Origin: Prorocentrum cordatum
Taxonomy: Eukaryota; Sar; Dinophyceae; Prorocentrales; Prorocentraceae
Direction: 5' to 3'
Assembly: GCA_963575745.1 (NCBI GenBank)
Contig: CAUYUJ010016349.1
Coordinates: 62,001-126,000 of the forward strand
Length of the DNA: 64,000 bases
Shown here: positions 1-10,698 of the stretch, piece after piece
Numbering within the stretch: position 1 is the stretch's first letter
Layout: each line of letters opens with the position of its first letter
The notes under the pieces: generated by a model
Database searches by the model: none
Told to the model about the DNA's origin: nothing
The model's input: only the letters and a program-made list of their open reading frames with translations
Made by a program: the position numbers and the translations under genes

Positions 1-425
1 GGCGCGGGCGCGACATAATTTGCAAGGGATTGTGACCCTGGGGAGCGCGAGTGCATTGCAATTTACAATGGGTTGTAGTCTCGGGGGGGCGCGAATTCGT
101 GAGACGGTGCCACGGACTGTGGCCTTGAGGCGGCGAGATTGGTGTAATCTACTGAGGATTGTGGCTTCGGGAGGGCGAGTGCGCGCGTCGTATTTTTTCA
201 AATCATTTGGTATGTGACTTGCAAGAGCTTGTGGCTTCAGGAACGCGAGCGCGACGTAATTTACGAAAACAGTGGCCTCGGAAGCGTTTGCGACGTAATT
301 TATGTGGGATTGCGGTTTCGAAAGCGCGAACGTGACGCAATTACAAAGGACTGGCCTCGGAAGCGCAAAAGCACGTTGTAGTCTACGAGGGAGTGGCCCC
401 GTTAGCGCGAACGGGTCGTAATGTA
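1..425. repeat. Degenerate ~40-bp tandem repeat
   Basis: About ten diverged copies of a unit that reads roughly GACGTAATTTACGAGGG followed by TTGTGGCCTCGGAAGCGCGA. Copies are recognisable near 8, 50, 140, 225, 252, 293, 334, 372 and 415. Unit length drifts between about 38 and 46 bp, and the array runs off the left edge of the window. Short open frames through it are repeat translations, not genes. Confidence 0.75.
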
Positions 426-1900
426 AGTGTCCCAGGGCACTCCATAGCTGAGGGGACCCAGCTCCAAGGTGGCAGCGCATCACTTCCTGGCTTGGGCGTG
501 CCGTCGACTACGGCTATCACATCTGACACCTTCGCACTGTGGCTACCACGCCCTGCGCCACGCTCAGCTGCATCGGGTTGGGCCCTTCGTCAGGCTTTAT
601 CGGAAGCCCCCCAGAGACGTCGGCGGCCTCAGGATACCTCCGGATCCCTCTGGCCTTCCAGGCGTTTCAAGAGGTGGTGGACGACGTCGCCGTCGTCATC
701 GTCGCCGCCGCCGCTGTCGTCGCTGTCGTCGCCATCGTCGCCGCCTCCGCCGCCGTCGACATCGTCGCCGCCGCCGCCGCCGTCGTCCTCGTCGTCGTTG
801 TCGTCCTCGGCCTGAGAATCATACGAGCATTCCGCGCCAGACGGGCGCAGGGCGCATCTTCAGCACGTTAGTTCCAGCTTCGCTCGATCGAGCCGCGCTG
901 TTTTGGGTTGGCTCGGGCCCGAAACTCTCCTCCTCCTCCTCCTCCGCCTCCGCTTGTCCTACCCCCCTCCGCCTCCTCCAACTGTCGCTATCGCTGTCGG
1001 CCAGTATCCGTGCTTGGACGCTGCCAATCCCCCCCACAGGGGCGGTCGCCCCTGGGGGGGCTGAACGAAGTAAGTCGTCTGTAAGAACAAAAAGAAGGGC
1101 ACGAAAGGCAGACGACCTCCCCCGGGGCGGGGTATTCGGGTCCCCTAGCTTCCAGGTTGGGAGTGGAGAAATGAGGATTCATGATAATAATAGGAGTTGG
1201 ATGTGAGAGGGGCTAAGTGGCGAAGAGTGCGTGTGGCCGCGTTGGCTAGAGGCTGGCGAGCGGCACCTGTGGAGAGGCTGTGCGGTTATCGGTAGCCAGT
1301 GAGGGTAAGAGTGAGGCCGGTGCAAGGTGTTGGCGCGTGTGTGGTTGCTGCCACACACGCCAAAGGTGGGATGGTGCACAAGCCTCTCCCCTCCGCCCGT
1401 AGGGAATCCAAGGCTCCAGGCTTTCAGTCTAGTTGGCGTGCGTGGCGGCAAACGCGAACAGACTGGTCCTCCAACCTCCTCCCCGCTTGCCTCCTCCTTC
1501 CTCCTGCTCCGCATTTTTTCGTCGGCCAGACTCTGAGCAACGGAACTCGCAGCGCTCGAACGCTCTTTGTAAACAACCCAGAGAGCGTGCGATATAATTT
1601 CGGTTACGCAGTATGTATAATCACCTTAGTGCAGAGGCGCGGGAGGTGCACAGAAAAACAGAAAAGTGGTGAAGCCCCCAATGGCGAGAGTTGTAGTACT
1701 GCCATGGCAGCAAGGAAGTGCACGGTGGCTTCTTCTCCACCCCCCCAGATATTCACCCACAGTCTCATTTCTTGCTCCGCCTCCCCAATCTTCCCGTCCT
1801 CCTTCCCGCGGGAGGCGGAGAAGGGATGCGGAGAGGGAGCAGCCGCGGGGAGGGGGTGAGAGGATGCGCTCGGGAGCCTTCCGGAGCTCTCGACCCTCTT
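426..1900. other. Low-complexity stretch without a convincing gene
   Basis: Contains a CGT/CGC/CCG triplet array at about 675-815, readable as poly-Ser/Pro, poly-Arg or poly-Val/Ala depending on frame, and a CTC-rich tract near 930-960. All three + frames are partly open, but none shows codon bias or a domain. Probably intron or intergenic sequence upstream of the exon at 1901. Confidence 0.4.
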
Positions 1901-2050
1901 GAGGAGCTCATGGACCTGCAGAAGTGGCTGAAGAAGTTCACCAAGCAGGCCACCAAGCAGACGGGGAAGTTCATGAAGCAGATGGACAAGAAGGAGGCCA
2001 AGGAGACCAAGAGGGAGGGCCTCATCAAGCAGATCACAGAGGCGCCTGCG
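1901..2050 (+). CDS. Exon-like Lys-rich helical segment (host gene fragment)
   Basis: An island of about 50 codons with strong bias: every Lys is AAG and Glu is almost always GAG. The peptide is highly charged and probably a helix or coiled coil, with the register MDLQKWLKKFTKQATKQTGK followed by KQMDKKEAKETKREG. The frame is open further upstream, but composition changes sharply at about 1900, so the left edge is set by codon use. After about 2045 (ITEAP) the reading degrades into degenerate direct repeats, which suggests a splice donor close by. Function is not recognised. It probably belongs with the exon-like islands at 2592 and 4763 on the same strand. Confidence 0.5.
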
Positions 2051-2591
2051 TTTGCCCCGTCCTGCCTCTGCGAGTGTCCGAAGTCGGGCATTCGAGCGCC
2101 CACAATCCAGGGGCCCCTTGGGCTCCCCATGAGCGCTCGAAACGTGTGAGGGGAGCCATTCTGGGTCCACGACCCATCTGTGGGCCCTGCCTTCAAAGGT
2201 CGAGGTGGGGTGCCCACTGGCGCGAAGAGCGTGTGGGTGGGCCTTTCTGGGCCCAGAACTGGTGTGTGGACCCAGCGCATTCTCGCGCCTTGTTGCGGAT
2301 CCCTCTTTGGGGGTGCGCGAAGCGCGTCAGGGCTGGGCCATTCTGGAGCCACGATTAGCACGCGCACCGTCAATCACAAGCTTAGTCTGGGCTCATGGGG
2401 GTGCGACGTGTCTTCAGTGAGAGTCGGGCCAATTTCTTATCCGTCTGCCTGCGGCAAATCCCACCGTCGCGCCGTCGTATCATCGCAGCGAAAAAGGTTG
2501 AGTTGAAGACTCGTTTCGGTTCAGTGTTCTTTCTGAATCCGGCTGAATCAACCTAATAGCATGATAATCCACGTCACGAGCCCCATCGCAG

Positions 2592-2765
2592 GTGGATCTG
2601 CTGATGAACGACGAGCTCCGGGCATCCAGGAAGTTTGTCACGAGGCAGGAGCTCTTCGAGAAGAAGTACATGGTCGGGTCGAGGTTGGGCGAGCACGCTC
2701 CAGCCAAGGAGCGGACGCGCCCGCCTGAGGATCTCCTGTCTTCCCAGACTTTTGGGCTGAACTGA
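2592..2765 (+). CDS. Exon-like segment following an AG acceptor (host gene fragment)
   Basis: Directly after ATCGCAG the frame reads VDLLMNDELRASRKFVTRQE and continues LFEKKYMVGSRLGEHA, with the same AAG/GAG codon bias as the island at 1901. The frame stays open to a TGA at 2763, but the bias fades after about 2705, so the true exon may end earlier. It was found from composition because it lacks a start codon. Charged and probably helical; no domain recognised. A retrotransposon fragment begins on the opposite strand about 110 bp downstream, so the host gene may have been interrupted. Confidence 0.5.
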   Translation: MDLLMNDELRASRKFVTRQELFEKKYMVGSRLGEHAPAKERTRPPEDLLSSQTFGLN

Positions 2766-2875
2766 ACTGAACTGAAACGCCGTGCCTCTACGACACATCG
2801 GCTGCAGTGCTGGCGGCCTAGGAGGCGTCTGTCCTCGCCGCCGCGGAAAAGAAATCGAAGTAACAGTCGCAGCAT
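2766..2875. other. Short spacer between exon-like island and RT fragment
   Basis: No gene seen. It begins with a short ACTGA repeat and ends at the 3' boundary of the minus-strand reverse transcriptase fragment. Confidence 0.3.
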
Positions 2876-3937
2876 TTACATAGCAAAGACATATCGTTTG
2901 ACCATTGCCTTCCAGACGGTCTTCTTGTACCGCGCCGGGCCAAGAAAGATGCCGAGGACCGCAGACTCGGGGGAAGGGGCGGGGGCGGGAGAGAGGGGGG
3001 TCAGAGGAAGGGGAGGGCGGAGGAGGGGCGGAGAAGGACCGAGCGCGCCCTCGATGATCAAACGTGCGTGCTCCCTGACAACTGGCACCCATGCAAGACG
3101 CGGGCGGCCTTGTCTGCGCCGCGCGCCCAAACCGGCCGCATCCAGGGTGCCTGTCTGGAACAGAGTGGCCCGGAGCGCCGTGTTCGGCATGGCAGAGATT
3201 CGGCCGAACAGCAGCAGCTGTCGAAAAAGAAGAAGCTGGCTCAGACGTGGACTGTTGTCACGAATCCTGACATCCTCGTTGGAAATATGAGAAATCATAG
3301 AGTGCGGGATGTTCAGGATCTTACGGTAACATCTTGCTTGGAACGCGTCGATCTTGTCCCGGTCCGCTTTTTTGAAACAGAACGCTTCCAGGCAATATGT
3401 GACCTTGGAGATGATGCACGAGTCGAAGAGGGCGAGCTTCCGCCTCGTTGTGATGTTGGCGTGCCGCCATACCATTTGTAGTTTGTCGAAAGCTGCCCAA
3501 GCTTCGCCAATTTTCAGGGCAACGGCTGTGCCCGTGCCGCCATCGGCGCTCAGGAGGCTACCCAAGTATACAGTTGATGTCACGATTTTGAAGGGCGCCC
3601 CTTCTGTCGTGAGCACGTCCTGGGTGTGCCGTAGTCGGAGGTGCACTGTCTTTTCCCAAAGTGGTTCCAGACCATACGCTTTTGCTCTGCGGATGAGGCA
3701 AGCCAGAAAACCTTGCATCCGGTTGACGTCGTTGGAGATCAGTGCCGTGTCGTCGGCGTAGGCAACATCAAAGCAAATGTTCCCATTGGGAAGAGGCCCA
3801 AACTCTCTGCGCACGTCGTGCTCGACGTCTGTCATGAGAACCGATAGCACGACGTCTGTCATGATGATCATGTCATGAGAACTTTCGGGCGTTTCGGACA
3901 AATCGCGCAGGAGTTCTGCTCGCAGTTTTCGGTGCAT
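2876..3937 (-). mobile_element. Non-LTR (LINE-type) reverse transcriptase, 5'-truncated
   Basis: A 353-codon open frame carrying the C-terminal half of a LINE-type reverse transcriptase. About residues 56-68 contain the palm catalytic motif, YADDTALISNDVNRM. It is followed by a motif like LRLRHTQ and by TVYLGSLLSADGG, the 'YLG' motif of non-LTR RTs, and then a long thumb/connection region with the FQARCYRKIL and RRRQGRPRLAW signatures common at the end of such proteins. The finger motifs and any endonuclease are missing, and the frame begins only about 55 residues before YADD, so the copy is 5'-truncated as is typical for LINE insertions. Its last part is proline-rich and may be read-through into a GC-rich tract. 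The apparent start is an artefact of truncation. It lies antisense to the exon-like islands on either side. Confidence 0.85.
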
Positions 3938-3939
3938 GG

Positions 3940-4762
3940 AGGCCTATCTGGGGCCCCGGGACCGTCAAGGAGTCAGGACGATGAGCGGGTTCGAGGGAAG
4001 AGCATGAGAGGTCTGTGGTCTCAATTATTGAAAGAGTAAGCCGTCGGAGGTCTGGGTCCTCCTGTGTCAAAGTTTGATATCCAGCTGCGCTACCGTGCAA
4101 GTGCCGCATCAACACGCATATGATTCCACATCTCTCCCTGGCAGGCTCGATAGAGCCATCTTGGGGCCGTCTGGGAAGCAGCTCTACGGCGCTACGAGGA
4201 CTCGTCGTAGCGCGGAATTAACATTGCATAGTTGTTGCACTTCCAGTTGTGGATTCTTGGACGCTTCTTTGGGATTTCTTTTGAGCCCTCTTGGGACCCT
4301 CCTCGGGGGCGCTTCAGGGGAGTTCGGATGGCATTTGGAGGGGCTGTCCTTATCGGGCGCGCTTGTCACGGGCGCAGCCCGTATGTTCGTTTGGTAGACT
4401 GACAAGCAGCTGGCTGACCGGATCGGCCGTTACACTTCAGGATTATCCGCAGGGGGTGTGGGGTTTGGCTGGCAGACTTTGCGGAGGGGGTGAGGCGATT
4501 TGGTTGGCAGTTTTGGGCCAGAGGATGTCTGTCTGCCTTTTTGGCTCATGGGTAGGATTCATGGAGTGAGGGTATATGGTTGCCAACTGGGCCCAGGGGT
4601 ACCCCTGACTTATCACTCCTCACTCCTCACTGCTCCTGACTCCTCACTCCCCCTCGCGCTCCGCCTTTCTGTGACACACTCTCCTCCTCCGCCTCCTCCT
4701 CCTCCTCTTCCCCTTCCTCTTCCACCCCCAACTCCTGGCATCATTGGGGGCCCTGTGCGCAG
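3940..4762. other. Spacer with a short copy of the Leu-Gly repeat family
   Basis: Between about 4255 and 4400 the sequence shows the CTTTTGAGCCCTCTTGGGACC style of the 'LG' repeat that dominates 19.6-25.1 kb, in one degenerate copy. From about 4610 to 4730 there is a pyrimidine-rich tract (CTCACTCCTC, CCTCCTCCT) just before an AG acceptor. No convincing gene. Confidence 0.4.
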
Positions 4763-4864
4763 ATGTTTTTGCCCTGCGAGGATGTGCTCATCCTGGTTGA
4801 GCAATCCGACAAGATGGCGACCTGGGTCGACGAGGCGAACTGGGCCCTAGGGTTTCCAGTATGA
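4763..4864 (+). CDS. Exon-like segment after a polypyrimidine tract (host gene fragment)
   Basis: A CCT-rich tract ends in GTGCGCAG, and the next codons read MFLPCEDVLILVEQSDKMAT followed by WVDEANWALG before a stop at 4862. This arrangement of polypyrimidine tract, AG and a biased open frame is what a 3' splice site and exon would look like. The ATG after the AG could equally be a start codon. No family recognised. It may belong with the islands at 1901 and 2592, from which it is separated by the LINE fragment. Confidence 0.4.
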   Translation: MFLPCEDVLILVEQSDKMATWVDEANWALGFPV

Positions 4865-6640
4865 TGAGGCGGCGGAGGAGAAGGGTGTCACGGGAAAGTT
4901 TGGCGAGGGTGGTGTATGAAGCGATGAGGGCGGTGCTTATCATTCGGGTGCGCGCGGCACCTAACCAATTGTCGTAGCAAAGGGAAGGATGTCCCGTAAG
5001 CGGGGCCCCCGAGTAATCAACCAACTCCCGCAGTGCCCATATTTTTCTTCTTCCTTCTCTTTGAATATAGTACCTCGCTGCGGTCTTCGTGCTTCGGAAC
5101 CGATTAGAAGAGTAATACGGATAATCATTCATACGTCTATTGCCGGATTAGTGTATCTATATACCAATACATCCCCTTTTATGTAGCAGTTATAGTTGGG
5201 ATGTTTTGTTCGGTTTCGTTTGTCATCCCATCTTGTTTTTGATATGTGGTTCTCTATCCCTCTGCTGCACCGTGTGTCTTCGTCTTCATCATCCATCCAT
5301 GTTAGTCGGTGTGTTGGTTTTGATTCTGATCCTCATCCGCCCGCCTGAGGTCGGGCTCCCTATTTGGCACGAAGCGCGCGAGGGACGCGCCGAATCGAGG
5401 CAGAGACAGCATGCGCACGTCTCCACCGGGGTCGCAGTTGGAGCTCCCCCGAGTGGCGCGCAGCGTGCGACGAGCCTGCTGGGCCGGGCCGAGGCGCGGC
5501 GCGGCGTGGCGAGCAGAGGTTGCCGCGGCGTAGCAGAAGGGGGGGGCAATACCAGTGGCGGCAGCGGAAGCACCATCTCCAGGCTCCCGAAACGTGGTCG
5601 GAGTAGACGGGGTCGGAGGATCGCGCCGCATCGCCGATGCATCGCCTATACTACGATGCCGACGAATCGGCGATGTCGGCGCGATGTTCCGACCTCCTCT
5701 ATTCGGACCCCATCTGGGAGGCCTCCAGCATCAGCAGCAGCGGGGCGGCGTGTCCCGCTGGCGAGCGGGCGCGTCCTGGAGGAGGCGGAGAACGGCCGAG
5801 TGCTGCCGGCATGGGTCGCACAGTTTGCCAGCTGGGCCATGGCGCACTGTACTTGACCGCCTGTCGAGCGCAGCAGTGACAGGGCGAGCCACAGCAGCAG
5901 CCAGAAGCGGATGCGCGGGGAGAAGCAGGGAGGAGGAAGAGGAGGAGGAGGAGAAGGAGGAGGAGGAGGAAAAGGAAGAGGAGGAGGATGTGTGTGAAAT
6001 CCGCTCGCCTCCCTGTTACATCCCTTCCGCAACTGTATTGGCGCAAGGTATTGGGTTACTAACCACAGCACTGCACGCTGCGCAGTGCCTCGGAAAAACG
6101 AGCCATCCTCCTCGCCTGTACCTGCGGACCCCGTAGAGGAGCGGCCCCTCGGCCGTCTCACAGCTTATCAGCCTTTTCTTCACCGCTCTTTGCTGTTGCA
6201 ATTCGCGTCGTCTTGGCTTCCGCCGCTTGGCGTCGCAACTTCGCTGTGCTGCCCGCGAGCGTGCGATCTCCTCGACGACGCATGACAGCGACGGCATCAT
6301 GGCGGCGCATGAGAGGGCGCGGGGATCTATGATACCCATTCCCCCCCTCTCAAGTGACGGCAGTGCCGCGTCTTTCGCGGCGGCCCTCGGGGAACTCTTA
6401 CCTGATTATCCGATGATTCCGCCGCCCCCGCGTGCTCGCACGCTTCGGCTCTCGCGACAACGGTTGGATTCGCCTCCCGCGGGACCTGATGCGTCCCACC
6501 CGTCGGCGGCCACGCCCGCAGTTGTCACGTCTGTCGTCGGGGCCTACTGCTTCCCCGCCCGCCTTCGCTGACACCACCGTCGGTGGCCACGCCCGCCGCG
6601 GCCATCGCACCGCGAACGTGTCCCCTGACATTGTTCCCCA
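4865..6640 (+). other. Mixed region with a possible exon near 5640-5860
   Basis: A weak coding-like island at about 5637-5860 reads DADESAMSARCSDLLYSDP in one frame, while an overlapping frame ends EEAENGRVLPAWVAQFASW before a TGA. The two compete, so neither can be chosen. A GGA/GAG array lies at 5930-5990. The rest (T-rich near 5040-5330, GC-rich near 6340-6600) shows nothing I can identify. Confidence 0.25.
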
Positions 6641-6689
6641 CATCCAAAGTGGGGTTCTTGTTTTCTCTGGACACCCCGCGCAGGAACAG

Positions 6690-6965
6690 GACAGGAACAC
6701 ACACACACCCACTCACACTCACTCACACTCTCTCATCATCAACCTCATCAGCATCATCGATGATGCTCTCTCACATGCTTAGTCACTCACATACTCATCA
6801 TCATCATCACTCGCACTCTCTCACACGCTCACGAACATCATCATCATCATCGGCATCGGCATCATCCTCATTCTAACATCATCATCGCCACCACCACTCA
6901 CAATCAATCATCATCCTCTTCACCACTCATCTTCACCACCACTCATCATCCTCATCCTCATCATC
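6690..6965. repeat. CA- and ATC-rich simple repeats
   Basis: ACACACACCCACTCACACTC grades into TCATCATCATC and CACTCTCTC motifs up to about 6965. It contains the left copy of the 41-bp direct repeat at 6774-6814. Confidence 0.8.
6774..6814 (+). repeat. 41-bp perfect direct repeat, left copy
   Basis: Starts CATGCTTAGTCACTCACA and ends CATCACTCGC. It is identical over 41 bp to 10836-10876, and the base on each side differs between copies. Together the two copies bracket the whole satellite block. Confidence 0.9.
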
Positions 6966-6980
6966 GTTGAGTACATTGTG

Positions 6981-7850
6981 AGGAAGTCTCAGGCGGGAGC
7001 CCCCTCCCTATGGGGCCCGCAGATCATGTTGGTAATCCGAGCGGGTCATCGGAAACCTGTAACTGTCGTCACTTTTGGACTCGTCAACCCTGAAAATGGA
7101 GGAAGTCTCAGGCGGGAGCCTCGTCTGTGAGTGAATTGGGAGGAAGTCTCAAACGGGAGCTCCCTCCCTATGGGGCCCGCAGATCATGTTGGTAATCCGA
7201 GCGGGTTATCGGGAACCTGTAACTGTCGTCACTTTTGGGCTCCTCAAACCTGAATTTGGAGGAAGTCTCAGGCGGGAGCCTCGTCTGTGAGTGAATTCTG
7301 AGGAAGGCTCAGGCGGGAGCGCCCTCCCTATGGGGCCCGCAGATCATGTTGGTAATCCGAGCGGGTCATCGGAAACCTGCAACTGTCGTCATTTTTGGGC
7401 TCGTCAAGCCTGAATTTGGAGGAAGTCTCAGGCGGGAGCCTCGTCTCTGAGTGAATTGTGAGGAAGTCTTAGGCGGGAGCCCCCTTCCTATGGGGCCCGC
7501 AGATCATGTTGGTAATCCGAGCGGGTCATCGGAAACTTATAACTGTCGTCAATTTTGGGCTCCTCAAGCCTGAATATGGAGGAAGTCTCAGGCGGGAGCC
7601 TCGTCTGTGAGTGAACTGCGAGGAAGTCTCAGGCGGGAGCCCCCTCCCTATGGGGCCCGCAGATCATGTTGGTAATCCGAGTGGGTCATCCAAAACTTGT
7701 AATTGTCGTCAATTTCGGGTTTTCGCGCTGCCAGAACGCAGCTCCCAGGCCACATTTTGGACGCAACAAGGAAGTTTTTGGGCTCCTCAGGCCTGAATTT
7801 GGAGGAAGTCTCAGGCGGGAGCCTCGTCTCTGAGTGAATTGCGAGGAGCC
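6981..7850 (+). repeat. ~160-bp tandem repeat, five copies plus a partial
   Basis: Units begin GAGGAAGTCTCAGGCGGGAG at about 6981, 7140, 7300, 7460 and 7620, with a truncated sixth near 7800. Each unit contains TATGGGGCCCGCAGATCATG and an internal second GGAGGAAGTCTCAGGCGGG, so it is itself built from a half-unit duplication. Copies are about 95% alike. The fifth has an insertion at about 7715-7770. Confidence 0.9.
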
Positions 7851-7894
7851 AACTGTAGGCCACTTCGTGTTCGTCGTGTTCCCAGAACGCTATT

Positions 7895-8600
7895 CCCGGC
7901 ACGCATCCACTGGGACGCACCCCTGTGCGCTTCCTCTGGGTCGTGCCCCCGCACGTATCCACTGGGACGCACCCTTGTGCGCTTCCTCTGGGTCGTGCCC
8001 CTGGCACGTATCCACTGGGACGCACCCCTGTGCGCTTCCTCTGGGTCGTGCTCCGGCACGTATCCACTGGGACGCACTCCCGTGCGTTTCCTCTGGGTCG
8101 TGCCCCGGCACGTATCCACTGGGACGCACTCCCGTGCGCTTCCTCTGGGTCGTGCCCCCGCACGTATCCACTGGGACGCACTCTTGTGCGCTTCCTCTGG
8201 GTCGTGGCCCGGCACGTATCCACTGGGACGCACCCCTGTGCGCTTCCTCTGGGTCGTGCCCCCGCACGTATCCACTGGGACGCACCCTGTGCGTTTCCTC
8301 TGGGTCGTGTTCGGCACGTATCCACTGGGACGCACCCCTGTGCGCTTCCTCTGGGTCGTGCCCCCGCACGTATCCACTGGGACGCACTCCTGTGCGCTTC
8401 CTCTGGGTCGTGTTCCGGCACGTATCCACTGGGACGCACTCTGTGCGCTTCCTCTGGGTCGTGTTTTGGCACGTATCCACTGGGACGCACTCCCGTGCGC
8501 GTCCTCTGGGTCGTGCTCTGGCACGTATCCACTGGGACGCACTCCCGTGCGCTTCCTCTGGGTCGTGCTCCGGCACGTATCCATTGGGACGCTTCACAGT
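7895..8600 (+). repeat. ~52-bp minisatellite, about 14 copies
   Basis: The core ATCCACTGGGACGCAC, then TGTGCGCTTCCTCTGGGTCG, recurs every 50-54 bp from 7905 to 8580. Because many units are 51 or 54 bp, several frames on both strands stay open for hundreds of codons. These long open frames are repeat translations. The variable spot is the C/T run between core halves (CCCCTG, CTCCCG, CTCTTG). Confidence 0.9.
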
Positions 8601-8639
8601 TCGATATACATTCGTGCTTTTGAAGCAGGAAACTATGCC

Positions 8640-8640
<1 letters not shown>

Positions 8641-8731
<91 letters not shown>
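8641..8731 (+). repeat. 91-nt uninterrupted T run
   Basis: Ninety-one consecutive T residues separate the 52-bp minisatellite from the 65-bp satellite. Read on the minus strand this is a poly(A) tail-like tract. No retroelement body is recognisable next to it, so it could be a tail remnant or simple slippage, and its length may be inflated by assembly. Confidence 0.9.
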
Positions 8732-8739
8732 CAATTCTC

Positions 8740-9222
8740 GTGTTCGGACTCTGGGTTCCGACACGCCCTGGGGTGAGGTGTTCAGGCAGCTTTCGCTTGT
8801 GATATCCTCGCAACTCTGATCTCGGAAGTGCCGTGCCCCATGGTGGCCCGGCCACTTTCGCCTGAGACATCCCCGCAACTTTGAGTTCCGAAATGCCCTG
8901 AAGTGAAGTGTTCAAGCCACTGCCGCCTGAAACATCCTCGCAACGTTGACCTCGGATATGCCCTGCCACTTAGTGGTCTGGCCGCTTCCGCCTAAGGCAT
9001 CTTCGAACTCTGACCTCGGAGGTGCCCTACCCCATGGTGTCCGGGCACTTTCGCCTGAGACATCTTGGCAACTCTGGGTTGCGATATGCCTTGAGCTCAG
9101 GTGTTCAGGCCACTTTCACTTTAGACATCCTTTTAACTCTGGGTTCCGATATGCCCTGTGAGAACATTGACGATGACTACAAGCATGACGACGACGACGC
9201 TGATGACGATAACGATGACGAC
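8740..9222 (+). repeat. ~65-bp satellite, single-copy part
   Basis: Two alternating unit types of about 65 bp share GCCTGAGACATCCTCGCAAC. One continues to TGCCCTGCCCCATGGTGGCC, the other to GATGCCCTGAAGTGAAGTG and CAGGCCAC. The pattern continues through the 738-bp duplication to about 10,560. A GAC/GAT-rich patch at 9170-9230 ends this part. Confidence 0.8.
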
Positions 9223-10698
9223 GATGACGTCCTCACAACTCTGGGTTCCGAGACGCCCTGACCTGATCCGAAACATCTTCGAACCTCTGAACTCGGAGGT
9301 GCCCTGCCCCATGGTGACCCATGCACTTTCGTTTCAGACATCTTCGCAAATCTGGGTACCGACACGCCCTGGGGTGAGGCGTTCAGGCCGCTTTCGCGTG
9401 AGCTATCCTCGCAACTCTGACCTCGGAAGTGCCCTGCCCCATGGTGGCCCGGCTACTTTCACTTGAGACATCCTCGCAACTTTGGGTTCCGAGACGCCCT
9501 GAAGTGAAGTGTTCAGGCCACTGGCGCCTGAGACATCCTCGCCACGTTGACTCGGATATGCCCTGCCCCTTAGTGGTCTGGCCGCTTCCGCCTGTGACAT
9601 CCTCGAGGCTCCGATCTCAGATATGCCCTGAGCTCAGGTGTTCAGGTCAATTACGCGTGAGACATCCTCCGTCCTCGGATCTCGGCGGTGCCCTGCCCCA
9701 TGGTGGCCGGGCGCTATCGCCCGAGACATCTTGGCAACTCTGGGTTGCGATATGCCTTGAGCTCAGATGTTCAGGCCACTTTCATTTAGATACCCTCGCA
9801 ACTCTGGGCTCCGATATGCCCTGTGAGGACGATGGCGATGACTACGAATATGACGACGACGCTGATGACGATAACGAAGACGACGGCGATGACGACGATG
9901 ATGATGGTGATGATGGTGATGATGATGACGACGACGATGACGGCGACGAACGATGACGACGATGACGTCCTCACAACTCTGGGTTCCGAGACGCCCTGAC
10001 CTGATCCGAGACATCCTCGAAACTCTGAACTCGGAGGTGCCCTGCCCCACGGTGACCCATGCACTTTCGTTTCAGACATCTTCGCAAATCTGGGTACCGA
10101 CACGCCCTGGGGTGAGGCGTTCAGGCCGCTTTCGCGTGAGCTATCCTCGCAACTCTGACCTCGGAAGTGCCCTGCCCCATGGTGGCCCGGCCACTTTCAC
10201 CTGAGACATCCTCGCAACTTTGGGTTCCGAGACGCCCTGAAGTGAAGTGTTCAGGCCACTGGCGCCTGAGACATCCTCGCCACGTTGACTCGGATATGCC
10301 CTGCCCCTTAGTGGTCTGGCCGCTTCCGCCTGTGACATCCTCGAGGCTCCGATCTCAGATATGCCCTGAGCTCAGGTGTTCAGGTCAATTACGCGTGAGA
10401 CATCCTCCGTCCTCGGATCTCGGCGGTGCCCTGCCCCATGGTGGCCGGGCGCTATCGCCCGAGACATCTTGGCAACTCTGGGTTGCGATATGCCTTGAGC
10501 TCAGATGTTCAGGCCACTTTCATTTAGATACCCTCGCAACTCTGGGCTCCGATATGCCCTGTGAGGACGATGGCGATGACTACGAATATGACGACGACGC
10601 TGATGACGATAACGAAGACGACGGCGATGACGACGATGATGATGGTGATGATGGTGATGATGATGACGACGACGATGACGGCGACGACTACGACGACG
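9223..10698 (+). repeat. Tandem duplication, 738-bp period, two near-identical copies
   Basis: GATGACGTCCTCACAACTC begins at 9223 and again at 9961, and the following ~725 bp match with only a few substitutions (for example ATCTTCGAACC versus ATCCTCGAAAC). Each copy contains about ten 65-bp satellite units followed by a GAC/GAT triplet array. The low divergence means the higher-order duplication is much younger than the 65-bp units inside it. Confidence 0.9.

Noticed and set aside
7648-8969. Long open frames (294, 359, 322 and 326 codons) on both strands
   Set aside because: They are translations of the 52-bp minisatellite and the T run; several frames on both strands are open for the same reason.
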